A stretch of 64,000 nt of DNA from Lachnospiraceae bacterium (lineage in GTDB: Bacteria > Bacillota > Clostridia > Lachnospirales > Lachnospiraceae): NCBI GenBank assembly GCA_015057585.1, contig SVEF01000010.1, forward strand, positions 1 through 64,000. The letters run 5' to 3'. A model generated the notes under the pieces. That model did no database searches and was not told the origin of the DNA. It was given only the letters and a program-made list of their open reading frames with translations. Both the position numbers and the translations under genes were made by a program. How positions within the stretch are numbered: the first letter of the stretch is position 1; each line of letters starts with the position of its first letter. Of the stretch, positions 1 through 8,017 are shown piece after piece.

Positions 1-224
<224 letters not shown>

Positions 225-430
225 AAATGTTTGTCCTCTCAGAACTACTCTCTGGCTTCCTAAAAAGCAAAGGTTCGTTCCGTCTGCGACTTCTCAAGTC
301 GCATGTTTACTGTTTCTAAGGTTCGGTGTTTCCACCGTATCCGTTAGAATGAAAATTCATTGAATTTTCAGGGTTGTTTCACTGTTTAGTTATCAATGTT
401 CGTTTTTCGCTTTTCTCAAGCGACTCAGCT

Positions 431-459
431 ATTCTAACACACTCAATTCTCAATGTCAA
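431..459 (-). promoter_or_regulatory. rRNA operon promoter, proximal
   Basis: On the reverse strand TTGACA (454-459) and TAGAAT (431-436) are separated by exactly 17 nt. It lies about 200 nt before the mature 16S 5' end and fits a housekeeping sigma-A promoter for the rRNA operon. Confidence 0.85.
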
Positions 460-542
460 GCACTTTTTTAAAAAGTTTTTGAATTTTCAAATTTTCGTAA
501 TTGTTTGAGTTTTTCAAACAACTTGCTCGAATCAGCTTTTGT

Positions 543-571
543 ATCTTACCACTGTGTTTTCTGTTTGTCAA
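543..571 (-). promoter_or_regulatory. rRNA operon promoter, distal
   Basis: On the reverse strand TTGACA (566-571) and TAAGAT (543-548) are separated by 17 nt. It is the second of two tandem promoters before the 16S gene and lies just after the terminator of the tRNA-Ser pair. The stretch 225-632 holds these promoters and the 16S leader; I see no gene in it. Confidence 0.85.
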
Positions 572-592
572 CACCTTTTTTTGATTTTTTTC

Positions 593-623
593 AAAAAAAG
601 TTTTCGGTGATTTCTCACCGAAA
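593..623 (-). terminator. Intrinsic terminator after the tRNA-Ser pair
   Basis: On the reverse strand TTTCGGTGA, loop GAAA and TCACCGAAA form a perfect 9-bp stem followed by AC and seven T. It sits 10 nt after tRNA-Ser(GGA) and separates the tRNA unit from the rRNA promoters. Confidence 0.85.
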
Positions 624-632
624 CAGTGGAAC

Positions 633-720
633 GGAGAAAGAGGGATTTGAACCCTCGCGCCGCTATTAACGACCTACTCCCTTTCCAGGGGAGCCCCTTC
701 AGCCGCTTGGGTATTTCTCC
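633..720 (-). tRNA. tRNA-Ser(GGA)
   Basis: The reverse strand gives an 88-nt class II tRNA with acceptor stem GGAGAAA/TTTCTCC, a long variable arm and a T-loop GGTTCAAATCC. The anticodon loop CTGGAAA gives anticodon GGA (serine, UCC/UCU codons). CCA is not encoded. Confidence 0.96.
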
Positions 721-778
721 AAATTGCTAAATTAGCAAAAACTATTTTATTAAGGAACTGTAACCAGCTCATTAAAGC

Positions 779-863
779 GGAGAGTGTGGGATTCGAACCC
801 ACGGTTCCTTTCGGAATCACTGGTTTTCAAGACCAGCTCCTTAAACCACTCGGACAACTCTCC
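779..863 (-). tRNA. tRNA-Ser(UGA)
   Basis: The reverse strand gives an 85-nt class II tRNA with acceptor stem GGAGAGT/ACTCTCC, a long variable arm and T-loop GGTTCGAATCC. The anticodon loop CTTGAAA gives anticodon UGA (serine, UCA codon). It shares one short transcription unit with tRNA-Ser(GGA); CCA is not encoded. Confidence 0.96.
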
Positions 864-878
864 GAACAGTGCTTGATT

Positions 879-907
879 ATCTTATCATGTGAAACCATTT
901 ATGTCAA
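879..907 (-). promoter_or_regulatory. tRNA-Ser operon promoter
   Basis: On the reverse strand TTGACA (902-907) and TAAGAT (879-884) are separated by 17 nt, just upstream of tRNA-Ser(UGA). The architecture and hexamers match the distal rRNA promoter. Confidence 0.85.
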
Positions 908-1000
908 GCACCTTTTTTAAACTTTTTTAAAAATCTGACTTTTTCGACAAAACGCACAAAATCCGTCCGAATTATCCACAGCCTTTTGTGAAATTAATGC

Positions 1001-1702
1001 TCACACACCCTGTTTCTTCAAAAATCCCTCTGCAATCGTAATATCCTCGGGTGTGGTTATCTTGATATTCTCATATCCACCCTCCAGCAGAAACACATCA
1101 GCTCCTGCATATTTCCTTACTACCATGGCATCGTCCGTAATTGAAGTATCTCCTGAGGCAATTGCTTTATTATAGGAAGAAACTGCGGTTTCATATAAAA
1201 AGCACTGTGGTGTCTGGGCAATCCAGGTAAGTTTTCGCACCGGCGTATCCGTAATTTTCCCACTCTCATCTGCCAGCTGAATGGTATCCTTTACCGGCAT
1301 GCCTACTACGCAGGCTCCGGTTTCTTTTACCTTATTAATAGAAGCATTGATAACCGAAACAGAAATCAGCGGACGTGCTCCGTCATGAATCAGGACATAC
1401 TCTGCTCCCTGTGCTTTCAGCAACCCCCGGTGCACGGAATGATACCGTTCCTTTCCTCCGGCAACCACAGCTGCTACCTTCTTGATTCCATATTTGTCTA
1501 CAATCTCTTTCTTACAATAGTCCTCTTCCCCGGCAGCTGTCACCAGAATGATTTCATCCACCGCGCTTTGTTCAAACGCAGATAATGAATAAAACAGTAC
1601 CGGCTTCCCAAGGAGAGGCAGATACTGTTTCGGAGTTTCACTATGCATTCTGGAACCTTTTCCACCGGCAAGCACAATTGCCGTTACCTTTGGTTTTGAC
1701 AT
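1001..1702 (-). CDS. ispD: 2-C-methyl-D-erythritol 4-phosphate cytidylyltransferase
   Basis: This cytosolic enzyme joins CTP and MEP to give CDP-methylerythritol, the third step of non-mevalonate isoprenoid synthesis. The 233-residue length is normal for IspD. The N-terminal nucleotide-binding signature VLAGGKGSRM (about residues 10-19) and TPKQYL follow the family pattern, and the HDGARP motif (about 106-111) and DTPVRKL are present. The start is set by AGGAGG 4 nt before the ATG. It is the last gene of a leftward operon and lies 8 nt after tsaD. The pairing with tsaD appears to be positional, not functional. Confidence 0.95.
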   Translation of the reverse strand: MSKPKVTAIVLAGGKGSRMHSETPKQYLPLLGKPVLFYSLSAFEQSAVDEIILVTAAGEEDYCKKEIVDKYGIKKVAAVVAGGKERYHSVHRGLLKAQGAEYVLIHDGARPLISVSVINASINKVKETGACVVGMPVKDTIQLADESGKITDTPVRKLTWIAQTPQCFLYETAVSSYNKAIASGDTSITDDAMVVRKYAGADVFLLEGGYENIKITTPEDITIAEGFLKKQGV

Positions 1703-1710
1703 GGTTCCTC

Positions 1711-2736
1711 CTAACGCTGGCCGATTTTCAAATTCGGCACCGCATTCAAATCCAGTCCGTGACGGACTCCCTTCTTATATTCATAATATGCCGCCGCACC
1801 AATCATTGCTGCATTGTCTGTACAAAAAATTGGCGACGGGTAAAATAAATTGCAGCCTGCCTTTTTGCATCCGGCTTCCATTCCGGCACGAAGCGCAGAG
1901 TTGGACGCCACGCCTCCGGCAAGAGCAACATTTTTTATTCCATATTCCTTGGCCGCATGCAGGGTACGCTCTACAAGCACATCAACCACAGCCGCCTGAA
2001 ACGACGCAGCCACATCAGCACGGTTTACTTCTTCCCCCAGCTGTTCTGCATGATGCAGATAATTAAGCACTGCTGATTTTAACCCGCTAAAACTGAAATC
2101 ATACGGACAGCCCTCCACATGCGCACGAGGGAATGCTATCGCCTGCGGATTACCCTCTTTGGCAAGCTTGTCAATCTTTGGCCCCCCCGGATAACCGAGT
2201 CCAATCGCACGGGCAACTTTATCATAAGCCTCGCCTGCCGCATCGTCATGTGTGCGACCGATGATTTCATAAACGCCGTATTCCTTCACAATCACCAGAT
2301 GTGTGTGTCCGCCGGACACAATCAGGCACAAAAATGGAGGTTCCAGTTCCGGATGCTCAATATAATTGGCGGATACATGTCCTTCGATATGATGCACACC
2401 GACCAACGGAATTCCTGAAGCATAGCTGATTGCTTTTGCTTCTGCCACACCAACCAAAAGTGCACCAACTAATCCCGGCCCGTAGGTTACTCCAATGGCA
2501 TCCATCTGATTTAATTCCATGTTTGCCTCAGAAAGTGCTTCCTTAATGACCTGATTGATTTTTTCAATATGCTTTCTGGATGCTATTTCCGGCACCACAC
2601 CCCCATACAGGGTATGCAATGCAATCTGCGACGAAATTACATTTGATAATACGGTTCTTCCGTTTTTCACAACAGCAGCTGCCGTCTCATCACAAGAAGA
2701 TTCAATTGCAAGTATGTACGTATCTTCCATTTTCAT
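1711..2736 (-). CDS. tsaD: tRNA N6-adenosine threonylcarbamoyltransferase TsaD
   Basis: TsaD transfers threonylcarbamoyl from threonylcarbamoyl-AMP to A37 of ANN-decoding tRNAs (t6A), working with TsaB and TsaE, which lie about 3-4 kb away. The 341-residue protein has the ASKHA start [16 protein letters not shown], the metal-ligand motif HIEGH (about 118-122), the glycine-rich VSGGHTHL and [10 protein letters not shown], and the C-terminal [10 protein letters not shown]. All are typical of the Gcp/Kae1/TsaD family. The start region has ATG codons at residues 1 and 3 and a weak ribosome binding site, so the exact start is uncertain by two codons. Confidence 0.96.
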   Translation of the reverse strand: MKMEDTYILAIESSCDETAAAVVKNGRTVLSNVISSQIALHTLYGGVVPEIASRKHIEKINQVIKEALSEANMELNQMDAIGVTYGPGLVGALLVGVAEAKAISYASGIPLVGVHHIEGHVSANYIEHPELEPPFLCLIVSGGHTHLVIVKEYGVYEIIGRTHDDAAGEAYDKVARAIGLGYPGGPKIDKLAKEGNPQAIAFPRAHVEGCPYDFSFSGLKSAVLNYLHHAEQLGEEVNRADVAASFQAAVVDVLVERTLHAAKEYGIKNVALAGGVASNSALRAGMEAGCKKAGCNLFYPSPIFCTDNAAMIGAAAYYEYKKGVRHGLDLNAVPNLKIGQR

Positions 2737-2767
2737 CCCACGGTTGTTATCTCCCGTGCTCCTTTCA

Positions 2768-3355
2768 CTAATCGCTCAAATCCTTCTCACTTGCAAGACG
2801 CCATCCGACAATCTTCCAGCGCTCTTTTTCATCCTCGCGGAGTAAAAATTCTTCATAACTCTTTTCTATCTGTGTATTGTTTTTCATCGTAACACAAACA
2901 TAAATGGAAGCAAACTTTTCTTCTCCTGCTGTCCACTCCTTTGCACTACTTAGCTTGTCCACCTCATAGCGCACCATTTGGTAGTTGTTCTTTTGCGCAT
3001 CGGACACCTCTTTTTTCATGCTCTCGATATGCATCAACACCGGATTTTCTTCCAGAAATTCCTCATCACAAAGCAGACGCATCTGAATTACCAGGGCTTC
3101 CAATTCCGCATCAGAAATTTTCTCGTTGTACAGGCATTTGGAAATGCGGGAAAACTGGTTCACAACCTCACGGACCGTCGCCGGATAATTCCGCTCGTAA
3201 TCCTTGTCCAGCAACAACTGCGCCTCTGTGCTCGTCTGGTTTTTTTTGCCCTCTTTGTCTCCCTCATTCTTGTGGAGCAAATAGTAAAGACCGACAAGAA
3301 CCAAACCTACAAGACATAGGGTAACAATCATTTTTGCTGTATCTTTTCCCTTCAT
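2768..3355 (-). CDS. Small membrane-anchored protein of unknown function
   Basis: I do not recognise a functional family. One transmembrane segment near the N terminus ([19 protein letters not shown]) is followed by a charged linker and a soluble domain of about 150 residues predicted to lie outside. The topology and size fit an anchored extracytoplasmic protein with a small cystatin- or NTF2-like domain, but I cannot show a fold. I set the start at 3355 because GGTGAGAGG precedes this ATG, whereas an in-frame ATG at 3376 has no ribosome binding site. It lies between rnz and tsaD in a leftward operon with short gaps. Lachnospiraceae carry similar small proteins beside tsaD, which is memory, not a search. 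Confidence 0.75.
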   Translation of the reverse strand: MKGKDTAKMIVTLCLVGLVLVGLYYLLHKNEGDKEGKKNQTSTEAQLLLDKDYERNYPATVREVVNQFSRISKCLYNEKISDAELEALVIQMRLLCDEEFLEENPVLMHIESMKKEVSDAQKNNYQMVRYEVDKLSSAKEWTAGEEKFASIYVCVTMKNNTQIEKSYEEFLLREDEKERWKIVGWRLASEKDLSD

Positions 3356-3388
3356 CCTCTCACCAACCTTTCTCATAGATAAACGAAG

Positions 3389-4303
3389 TTACTCTTCCTT
3401 ATCAAATTCGAGTGTAATACTCATGCCGTCTTTCCCGCACTTTGTATTGGCAAAAATCTGTTTTGCCTCCGGCAGGGCATCCTTCGGCCTTATCAGAGAC
3501 GGACTGTAATGCGTCAGCCAAAGTTCCGCGACTTCTGCTTCTTTTGCCACTCTTGCTGCTTCCGCAAAGGTCATATGCTTGTACTCCGAGGCTCTCGCCT
3601 GTTTCTCTGCCTCACCATACATTCCCTCACATATTAATAAATCGGCATGTTCCGCATATTTCACAAGACTCTGCGTCGGTCTGGTATCGGTACAATACGT
3701 CAGTTTGATTCCTTTTCTTTCCGGTCCCAGTACCATATCCGGCGTATAAGTGATTTCGCCGTCCGTAATCGTCTCTCCCTTTTGCAGACGGTTCCAGAAT
3801 TTCAAAGGAATCTGCAATTCCTGTGCCTTTTCCGCATAGAAACGTCCCCCTCGTTTGATAGAGAGCGTATATCCGTAACAGACAACATTATGGTTGACCC
3901 GAAACGCATCAATCTGATATCCGCAGAGTTCCAGATGAAACTCTGCACTTGGTATCTCAATAAACTTTAATTCAAACGGCAATTCCGGTGCAATCACCCT
4001 CAGTGCCGAAACCACCCGTTCCAACCCCTTTGGACCGACCAGTGTCACCGGCTCTTTTCTCTCTGCATTTCCCATAGAGAGCAAAAGCCCCGGCAAACCA
4101 CTGATATGGTCTCCGTGATAATGCGTAAAGCAGATTACATCAATATCATGGCAGCTCCAGCCGCATTGCTTTAATGCAATCTGCGTTCCCTCACCGCAGT
4201 CAATCAAAAGCCCCTTACCGTTATATCTTGTCATCAATGCTGTCAGCCAGCGCCCCGGTAGCGGCATCATGCCGCCGGTACCGAGCAAACTCAAATCTAA
4301 CAT
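3389..4303 (-). CDS. rnz: Ribonuclease Z (tRNA 3' endonuclease)
   Basis: RNase Z cuts tRNA precursors after the discriminator base so that CCA can be added, which fits the two CCA-less tRNAs at the left of the window. The 304-residue metallo-beta-lactamase protein begins with LSLLGTGGMMPLPGR and has the zinc motif HYHGDHISGL (about residues 61-70), the DTRP segment and a late HYSPS histidine motif. Length matches the short RNase Z form. The ATG follows GAAGAGGTAAC. It sits in the operon zinc-ribbon gene, rnz, membrane protein, tsaD, ispD. Confidence 0.95.
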   Translation of the reverse strand: MLDLSLLGTGGMMPLPGRWLTALMTRYNGKGLLIDCGEGTQIALKQCGWSCHDIDVICFTHYHGDHISGLPGLLLSMGNAERKEPVTLVGPKGLERVVSALRVIAPELPFELKFIEIPSAEFHLELCGYQIDAFRVNHNVVCYGYTLSIKRGGRFYAEKAQELQIPLKFWNRLQKGETITDGEITYTPDMVLGPERKGIKLTYCTDTRPTQSLVKYAEHADLLICEGMYGEAEKQARASEYKHMTFAEAARVAKEAEVAELWLTHYSPSLIRPKDALPEAKQIFANTKCGKDGMSITLEFDKEE

Positions 4304-4335
4304 GTTACCTCTTCCTGTGCCATAAGCACATTCGT

Positions 4336-4551
4336 TTATAGTGCCTCCGTGCAGTCCTCAACCACCGGCGGAATTTTAAAACCGGAAATCCATTTATCAT
4401 AACAGGTCTCACAAACCAGGAATTTATGTCGTTCCATGTCCTTTGTGGAAAAGTATCCCCAGTTTTTGGTCACCTCGAGCACATCCTCCTTAAACAACCC
4501 CTGCTCTTCCCGTATGATTTTTCCGCATATATTGCATTTTTTCTGCTCCAC
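4336..4551 (-). CDS. Small zinc-ribbon-like protein
   Basis: This 71-residue protein has two CxxC pairs (CNIC near residues 6-9 and CETC near 48-51) that could bind one zinc ion. The middle holds an aromatic GYFSTKDMERH segment. It starts with GTG, and the call is supported by GGAGG placed 7 nt upstream. Function is unknown; similar small proteins are common in clostridia. It is first in the operon that continues into rnz, and a strong promoter lies about 40 nt upstream. Confidence 0.8.
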   Translation of the reverse strand: MEQKKCNICGKIIREEQGLFKEDVLEVTKNWGYFSTKDMERHKFLVCETCYDKWISGFKIPPVVEDCTEAL

Positions 4552-4588
4552 TGTTCTTCCTCCACTCTTCCTGTCCGTTTCAGAGTTT

Positions 4589-4617
4589 ATTATAAAGGGT
4601 ATTTGTCATTCTGCCAA
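4589..4617 (-). promoter_or_regulatory. Promoter of the zinc-ribbon/rnz/tsaD/ispD operon
   Basis: On the reverse strand TTGGCA (4612-4617) and TATAAT (4589-4594) are 17 nt apart, about 40 nt before the GTG start of the zinc-ribbon gene. Confidence 0.75.
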
Positions 4618-4667
4618 TGGAACTATGTGGTACCCCTACTATAATATAGGATAGTACCCATTTGCTT

Positions 4668-5102
4668 TTATAATGTTTTGCTCATCAAAACCGCGTCTTC
4701 CTTCGGGAGTTCATAGAAATTTTTCCGAATGCCGATTTCTTCAAAACCTACCGACCGGTACAAATGCTTTGCCGCCTCATTGCTCTGTCTGACTTCCAAA
4801 TGAAGCGTTGTGATCCGCAGTTCCTTTGCCATAACCACCAACGCCTCCATCAAGGCACGGCCGATTCCGCGTCGTCTTGCTTCCGCACTCACGCACACAT
4901 TGGGAATTTCCGCCTCATCCAGTACATAAACAAATCCGCAATAGCCAAGAATCTCACCGTTTTCCTCTGCTACCAGGAAACGATAATTGGAATTATCAAT
5001 GGTTTCCGTAAACGCATGCAAACTCCATGGCATCGAAAAACTCATCGTCTCAATCGCCGCCACCTGCGCACAATCTTCCATTGTCATTCTGCGAATCTGC
5101 AT
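4668..5102 (-). CDS. rimI: Ribosomal protein S18 alanine N-acetyltransferase (RimI-type GNAT)
   Basis: This 144-residue GNAT-fold enzyme is expected to acetylate the N-terminal alanine of ribosomal protein S18 using acetyl-CoA. It starts IRRMTMEDCAQVAAIE and has the acetyl-CoA binding signature RRRGIGRALM (about residues 86-95) and the late HLEVRQSNEAAKHLYRSVGF segment, both characteristic of RimI. It follows tsaB and tsaE, the usual Firmicutes neighbours, and is the last gene of this operon. The possibility that it acts on other N termini cannot be excluded. Confidence 0.93.
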   Translation of the reverse strand: MQIRRMTMEDCAQVAAIETMSFSMPWSLHAFTETIDNSNYRFLVAEENGEILGYCGFVYVLDEAEIPNVCVSAEARRRGIGRALMEALVVMAKELRITTLHLEVRQSNEAAKHLYRSVGFEEIGIRKNFYELPKEDAVLMSKTL

Positions 5103-5135
5103 TTTGTTTCCGCCCTTTCCCGTTTTGTCATCCGG

Positions 5136-5843
5136 TTATTGCTTTGCCTGTTTTTCCGCCAGTTCCCGTTCTGCCTGGGAGAGCCGCAAATAGTCCGGTT
5201 CATGTTCGTCCGCACTTTCCGCCTTTCCCTCTGCAAATAATTCTACGGCTCTGACCGCAAGTGCACCGGCTCTCTGTTTGGAGCAGTGAAGCGGTGCAAA
5301 CGAAAACGGCACTGTCGTTTTTTCTTTAATGATTTCTGCAAATGCCTCTACGCCATCTCCAAGATACACCACCGGTTCGCCCAATGCATTTACTTTTTCA
5401 ATAATTTCATCAATCAAAACTGCCATCTGGTCTTCCACTACGCAAAAACCTTCTTTATTATACCGGTAAATTCCGGTGTATACCTGGTTTCTTCTTGCGT
5501 CCATCAACGGACAAATCACCCCGTCCGTTCCGTACAGATTCGCAGCAATAGCCTGCGTTGTCGGCACCGGAACGATCGGCTTATCAAGAGCCAGTCCAAG
5601 TCCCTTTGCCGTCGCAGAACCGATTCTTAAGCCCGTAAAGGACCCCGGACCCGCCGATACCGCGATGGCATCGATTTCCTTTAAATCAAATCCTGTCATC
5701 CTTACAATCTCATCCACCATCGGAAGCAGTGTCTGCGAATGTGTCTTTTTGAAATTCACCGTATACTCAGCAAGCAGGGTTGTTTCTGTAGCAACAGCTG
5801 CAGAAGCGACCAATCCCGAACTCTCGATTGCTAATAACTTCAT
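5136..5843 (-). CDS. tsaB: tRNA t6A biosynthesis protein TsaB
   Basis: TsaB is the non-catalytic partner that dimerises with TsaD in the t6A-forming complex. The 235-residue protein has the degenerate ASKHA start LLAIESSGLVASAAVA and the family motif VSAGPGSFTGLRIG (about residues 62-75). Length is normal. The ATG is preceded by AGAGGATAAGAAG. It lies 33 nt after tsaE and 33 nt before rimI on the same strand, so the three genes are likely co-transcribed. Confidence 0.95.
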   Translation of the reverse strand: MKLLAIESSGLVASAAVATETTLLAEYTVNFKKTHSQTLLPMVDEIVRMTGFDLKEIDAIAVSAGPGSFTGLRIGSATAKGLGLALDKPIVPVPTTQAIAANLYGTDGVICPLMDARRNQVYTGIYRYNKEGFCVVEDQMAVLIDEIIEKVNALGEPVVYLGDGVEAFAEIIKEKTTVPFSFAPLHCSKQRAGALAVRAVELFAEGKAESADEHEPDYLRLSQAERELAEKQAKQ

Positions 5844-5876
5844 CTTCTTATCCTCTTCTCTCTCTTTTTCGCAGAC

Positions 5877-6311
5877 TCATTGTTCTACTGTAATCCTACG
5901 ATAGTCGAATCCTCGTGACAAATCCTTTTCAATCAAAATCCTTTTGCAATGATCCGGAAGAATCTCTTTGATGAGTTCTGCCCATTCAATCAGGCAGACG
6001 CCCTCTCCGAAGAAGCAGTCCTCATAACCGATTTCTTCCATCTCCTCGATGTCTTCAATCCGGTACACATCAAAATGGTAAAGCGGCATTCTCCCGTCTT
6101 CGTATATCTGGACGATGGTAAAGGTCGGGCTACTGACCGGCTCCGTGATTCCGATGCCCGCAGCAAATCCTTTGGTAAACACTGTTTTGCCGACACCCAA
6201 ATCCCCGGACAGGCAATAAATTTCTCCCGGCGTTACCTGCTCTGCAAGTTTCTTTGCATATTCATACGTATCTTTTTCCGAAAAACTTTCCCACACTGTT
6301 TTTTCTGACAT
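5877..6311 (-). CDS. tsaE: tRNA t6A biosynthesis ATPase TsaE
   Basis: TsaE is the ATPase that drives cycling of the TsaB-TsaD complex during t6A synthesis. The P-loop GDLGVGKT is present (canonical GDLGAGKT), followed by SSPTFTIVQIY and the Walker B-like HFDVYRI, typical for the family. I place the start at the ATG at 6311 (144 residues) because AGGAAAG lies about 8 nt upstream. A longer reading from GTG at 6362 would overlap the upstream gene and lacks support. Confidence 0.94.
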   Translation of the reverse strand: MSEKTVWESFSEKDTYEYAKKLAEQVTPGEIYCLSGDLGVGKTVFTKGFAAGIGITEPVSSPTFTIVQIYEDGRMPLYHFDVYRIEDIEEMEEIGYEDCFFGEGVCLIEWAELIKEILPDHCKRILIEKDLSRGFDYRRITVEQ

Positions 6312-6334
6312 GACTTTCTTTCCTGTCTTTGCAT

Positions 6335-6850
6335 TTATTTTTTCAACTTTGAAACAAAGCACGGTCTTGCCGTCTTTAACAACCGCTTAATTTCCGGCAT
6401 TTCATCCGCGCACTGGTCTTTCGGAAGCACAATCGCATTGGCCGCACCAAGATACAGCACCAATGTCTTCTTCGTTTCACGCACCAGAACGACCTCTTCC
6501 CATGCCGCAAATCCGCTTTCACCTTCCTGCGCCACCTCAAACCCCTTTTCATCAAAAGAATAGGTAATCGGTTTCGCAAACATCGGGGTTCTTCTGATTT
6601 GTTTGTCCGCTTTCTGTAACAGCAGCAACGGATTGATTACGGTAAACAAAAGCGCCAGCACAATGAGCGCAATCGTCGCCATCGGGTTACCTTTGCCAAA
6701 ACCGGCAAACAGTGCCACCAGTGCCGCCAGACTAAATCCGTAATTGATAATTCCCATGACCCCGCTGTACGAATGCCAATATAAAAAATCAAACATTGCC
6801 GCCGTTTTCATCTGAACACGGACGGTTATTTTATTTTCTGTCTGTTCCAT
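6335..6850 (-). CDS. YcxB-like membrane protein
   Basis: The 171-residue protein has two adjacent transmembrane helices (about residues 33-50 and 58-75) and then a cytoplasmic beta-rich domain containing YSFDEKGFEV and AAWEEVVLVRETKKTLVLYLG. This layout matches the YcxB family, whose function is unknown. AAAGGAGAAG precedes the ATG. It is the first gene of the operon with tsaE, tsaB and rimI. A second protein of the same layout is at 24436-24957. Confidence 0.8.
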   Translation of the reverse strand: MEQTENKITVRVQMKTAAMFDFLYWHSYSGVMGIINYGFSLAALVALFAGFGKGNPMATIALIVLALLFTVINPLLLLQKADKQIRRTPMFAKPITYSFDEKGFEVAQEGESGFAAWEEVVLVRETKKTLVLYLGAANAIVLPKDQCADEMPEIKRLLKTARPCFVSKLKK

Positions 6851-6896
6851 TTTTCTAACTTCTCCTTTCGGCGTCCTCTTCGGACCTTACCTTTCT

Positions 6897-6924
6897 ATTA
6901 TAGCAAATCTTTGGATAATTACAA
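6897..6924 (-). promoter_or_regulatory. Promoter of the ycxB-like/tsaE/tsaB/rimI operon
   Basis: On the reverse strand TTGTAA (6919-6924), 16 nt, then TATAAT (6897-6902). A TGC just before the -10 gives an extended -10 element. It is about 45 nt before the ATG. Confidence 0.75.
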
Positions 6925-6950
6925 GAATCCGAACAGAGAACTTCCGAATA

Positions 6951-7703
6951 TTATCCCAAAAAGCCCTTCATGAATCGGCTGATTGGCTTATAAATCAACA
7001 TGGCAAGCACAGATACCACTGCACATTTGATGATATTGAGCGGAGCAGTTGCAAAAATCACAAAGGTAAGCAGACTGTCAATCAAACCGTTGACCGCAGT
7101 ACCCATAGCCACCAGTGCATCAATATCCATATGGAACACCTTACTGTAAGTAGGCAAAAGAAGATATGCATTTAAGAAACAGCCGGACACTGTGCAAACT
7201 ACGAGCCCCAGGGTAAGTCCCCACACCGCATTCTTCTTTGTTTTCTTGTAATAATACACCATGGATGCCGGTATTACAAAAGCACAGCCGATTAAAAAGT
7301 TCGCAAACTCACCGACAAACGCCGTTGTTGTTCCTTCCAAAAACAAATTTAACAGAACCTTCAAAAACTCCATAATAACAGCCGCCATCGGACCAAAGGT
7401 AAAGGCACCGATAACGATCGGAAGTTCACTGGCATCAATTTTATAAAAGCCCGGTAAAAACGGAAGCGGAAATTCAAGCAGCATCAGCACAACCGCGATT
7501 GCAGACAGCATCGCAATTACCACCATACGTCTCGTCTTCTGCGTTCTTCTCTCTCTTAATCTGCCGTTTTTCTTATCTGCCAAATGCTCTCCAAGTTTAG
7601 CTGCGGCAATCAGCACCGCTACAATTAAAATACTGAACACGACAAATCCTGCGTGCTCCACCACTGCTGTACCGAGGTTTTTCATTGTTTCCACAAATTT
7701 CAT
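6951..7703 (-). CDS. ribU: Riboflavin ECF transporter substrate-binding subunit RibU
   Basis: RibU is the membrane S-component that captures riboflavin and works with the shared EcfAA'T energising module (not in this window). The 250-residue protein has an extra N-terminal helix and then about five more helices. It carries the RibU-typical stretch FLPGFYKIDASELP followed by GAFTFGPMAAV and later NAYLLLPTYSKVF. An FMN riboswitch and terminator lie directly upstream, which independently supports the substrate. AAAGGATGG precedes the ATG. Confidence 0.94.
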   Translation of the reverse strand: MKFVETMKNLGTAVVEHAGFVVFSILIVAVLIAAAKLGEHLADKKNGRLRERRTQKTRRMVVIAMLSAIAVVLMLLEFPLPFLPGFYKIDASELPIVIGAFTFGPMAAVIMEFLKVLLNLFLEGTTTAFVGEFANFLIGCAFVIPASMVYYYKKTKKNAVWGLTLGLVVCTVSGCFLNAYLLLPTYSKVFHMDIDALVAMGTAVNGLIDSLLTFVIFATAPLNIIKCAVVSVLAMLIYKPISRFMKGFLG

Positions 7704-7775
7704 TTTTTTGTTCCATCCTTTCTTTTACGATTCTTCGTTTGGAAGTGACAATGAAGGAACAAATCCTGTTTCCAT

Positions 7776-7808
7776 AAAAAATCCCGGAGCAAAACTTCAC
7801 TCCGGGAT
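7776..7808 (-). terminator. Riboswitch-controlled intrinsic terminator upstream of ribU
   Basis: On the reverse strand ATCCCGGAG and CTCCGGGAT form a 9-bp GC-rich stem followed by a run of T. It lies between the FMN aptamer and the ribU start. It probably forms when FMN is bound, so riboflavin uptake is shut off when flavin is plentiful. Confidence 0.85.
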
Positions 7809-7853
7809 CAAATCACACATTGCCGCCGTGATATCACATATCACAACTTTCTT

Positions 7854-7955
7854 CCTCTCTCATCCAGACTGTACTGTCGGTACCGGAATTACACCGGTTC
7901 AGCAAATTTGCTCGCGGACTTTACCGCCGGTCGGGAATTTCACCCTGCCCCGAAG
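7854..7955 (-). promoter_or_regulatory. FMN riboswitch (RFN element)
   Basis: The reverse strand reads the conserved RFN core: CTTCGGGGCAGGGTGAAATT near the 5' end, then CCCGACCGGCGGT, and near the 3' end GACAGTACAGTCTGGATGA. These match the conserved junction segments of FMN aptamers. A terminator hairpin follows 45 nt later and ribU is the next gene. Control by premature termination is inferred from that layout. Confidence 0.96.
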
Positions 7956-8017
7956 AATTTATTCTTTTATTATGTTCGCAGTATACTGCACTTTTTCCTC
8001 TTTGTAAAGAGGAAAGC

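Noticed and set aside
4621-4655. GGTACC-containing hairpin considered as a T-box terminator
   Set aside because: The GGTACC context lacks TGGNACCGCG, and no specifier stem or antiterminator follows.
6312-6362. Longer tsaE from GTG 6362
   Set aside because: It overlaps the upstream gene and the extra residues are not part of TsaE; ATG 6311 has a better site.
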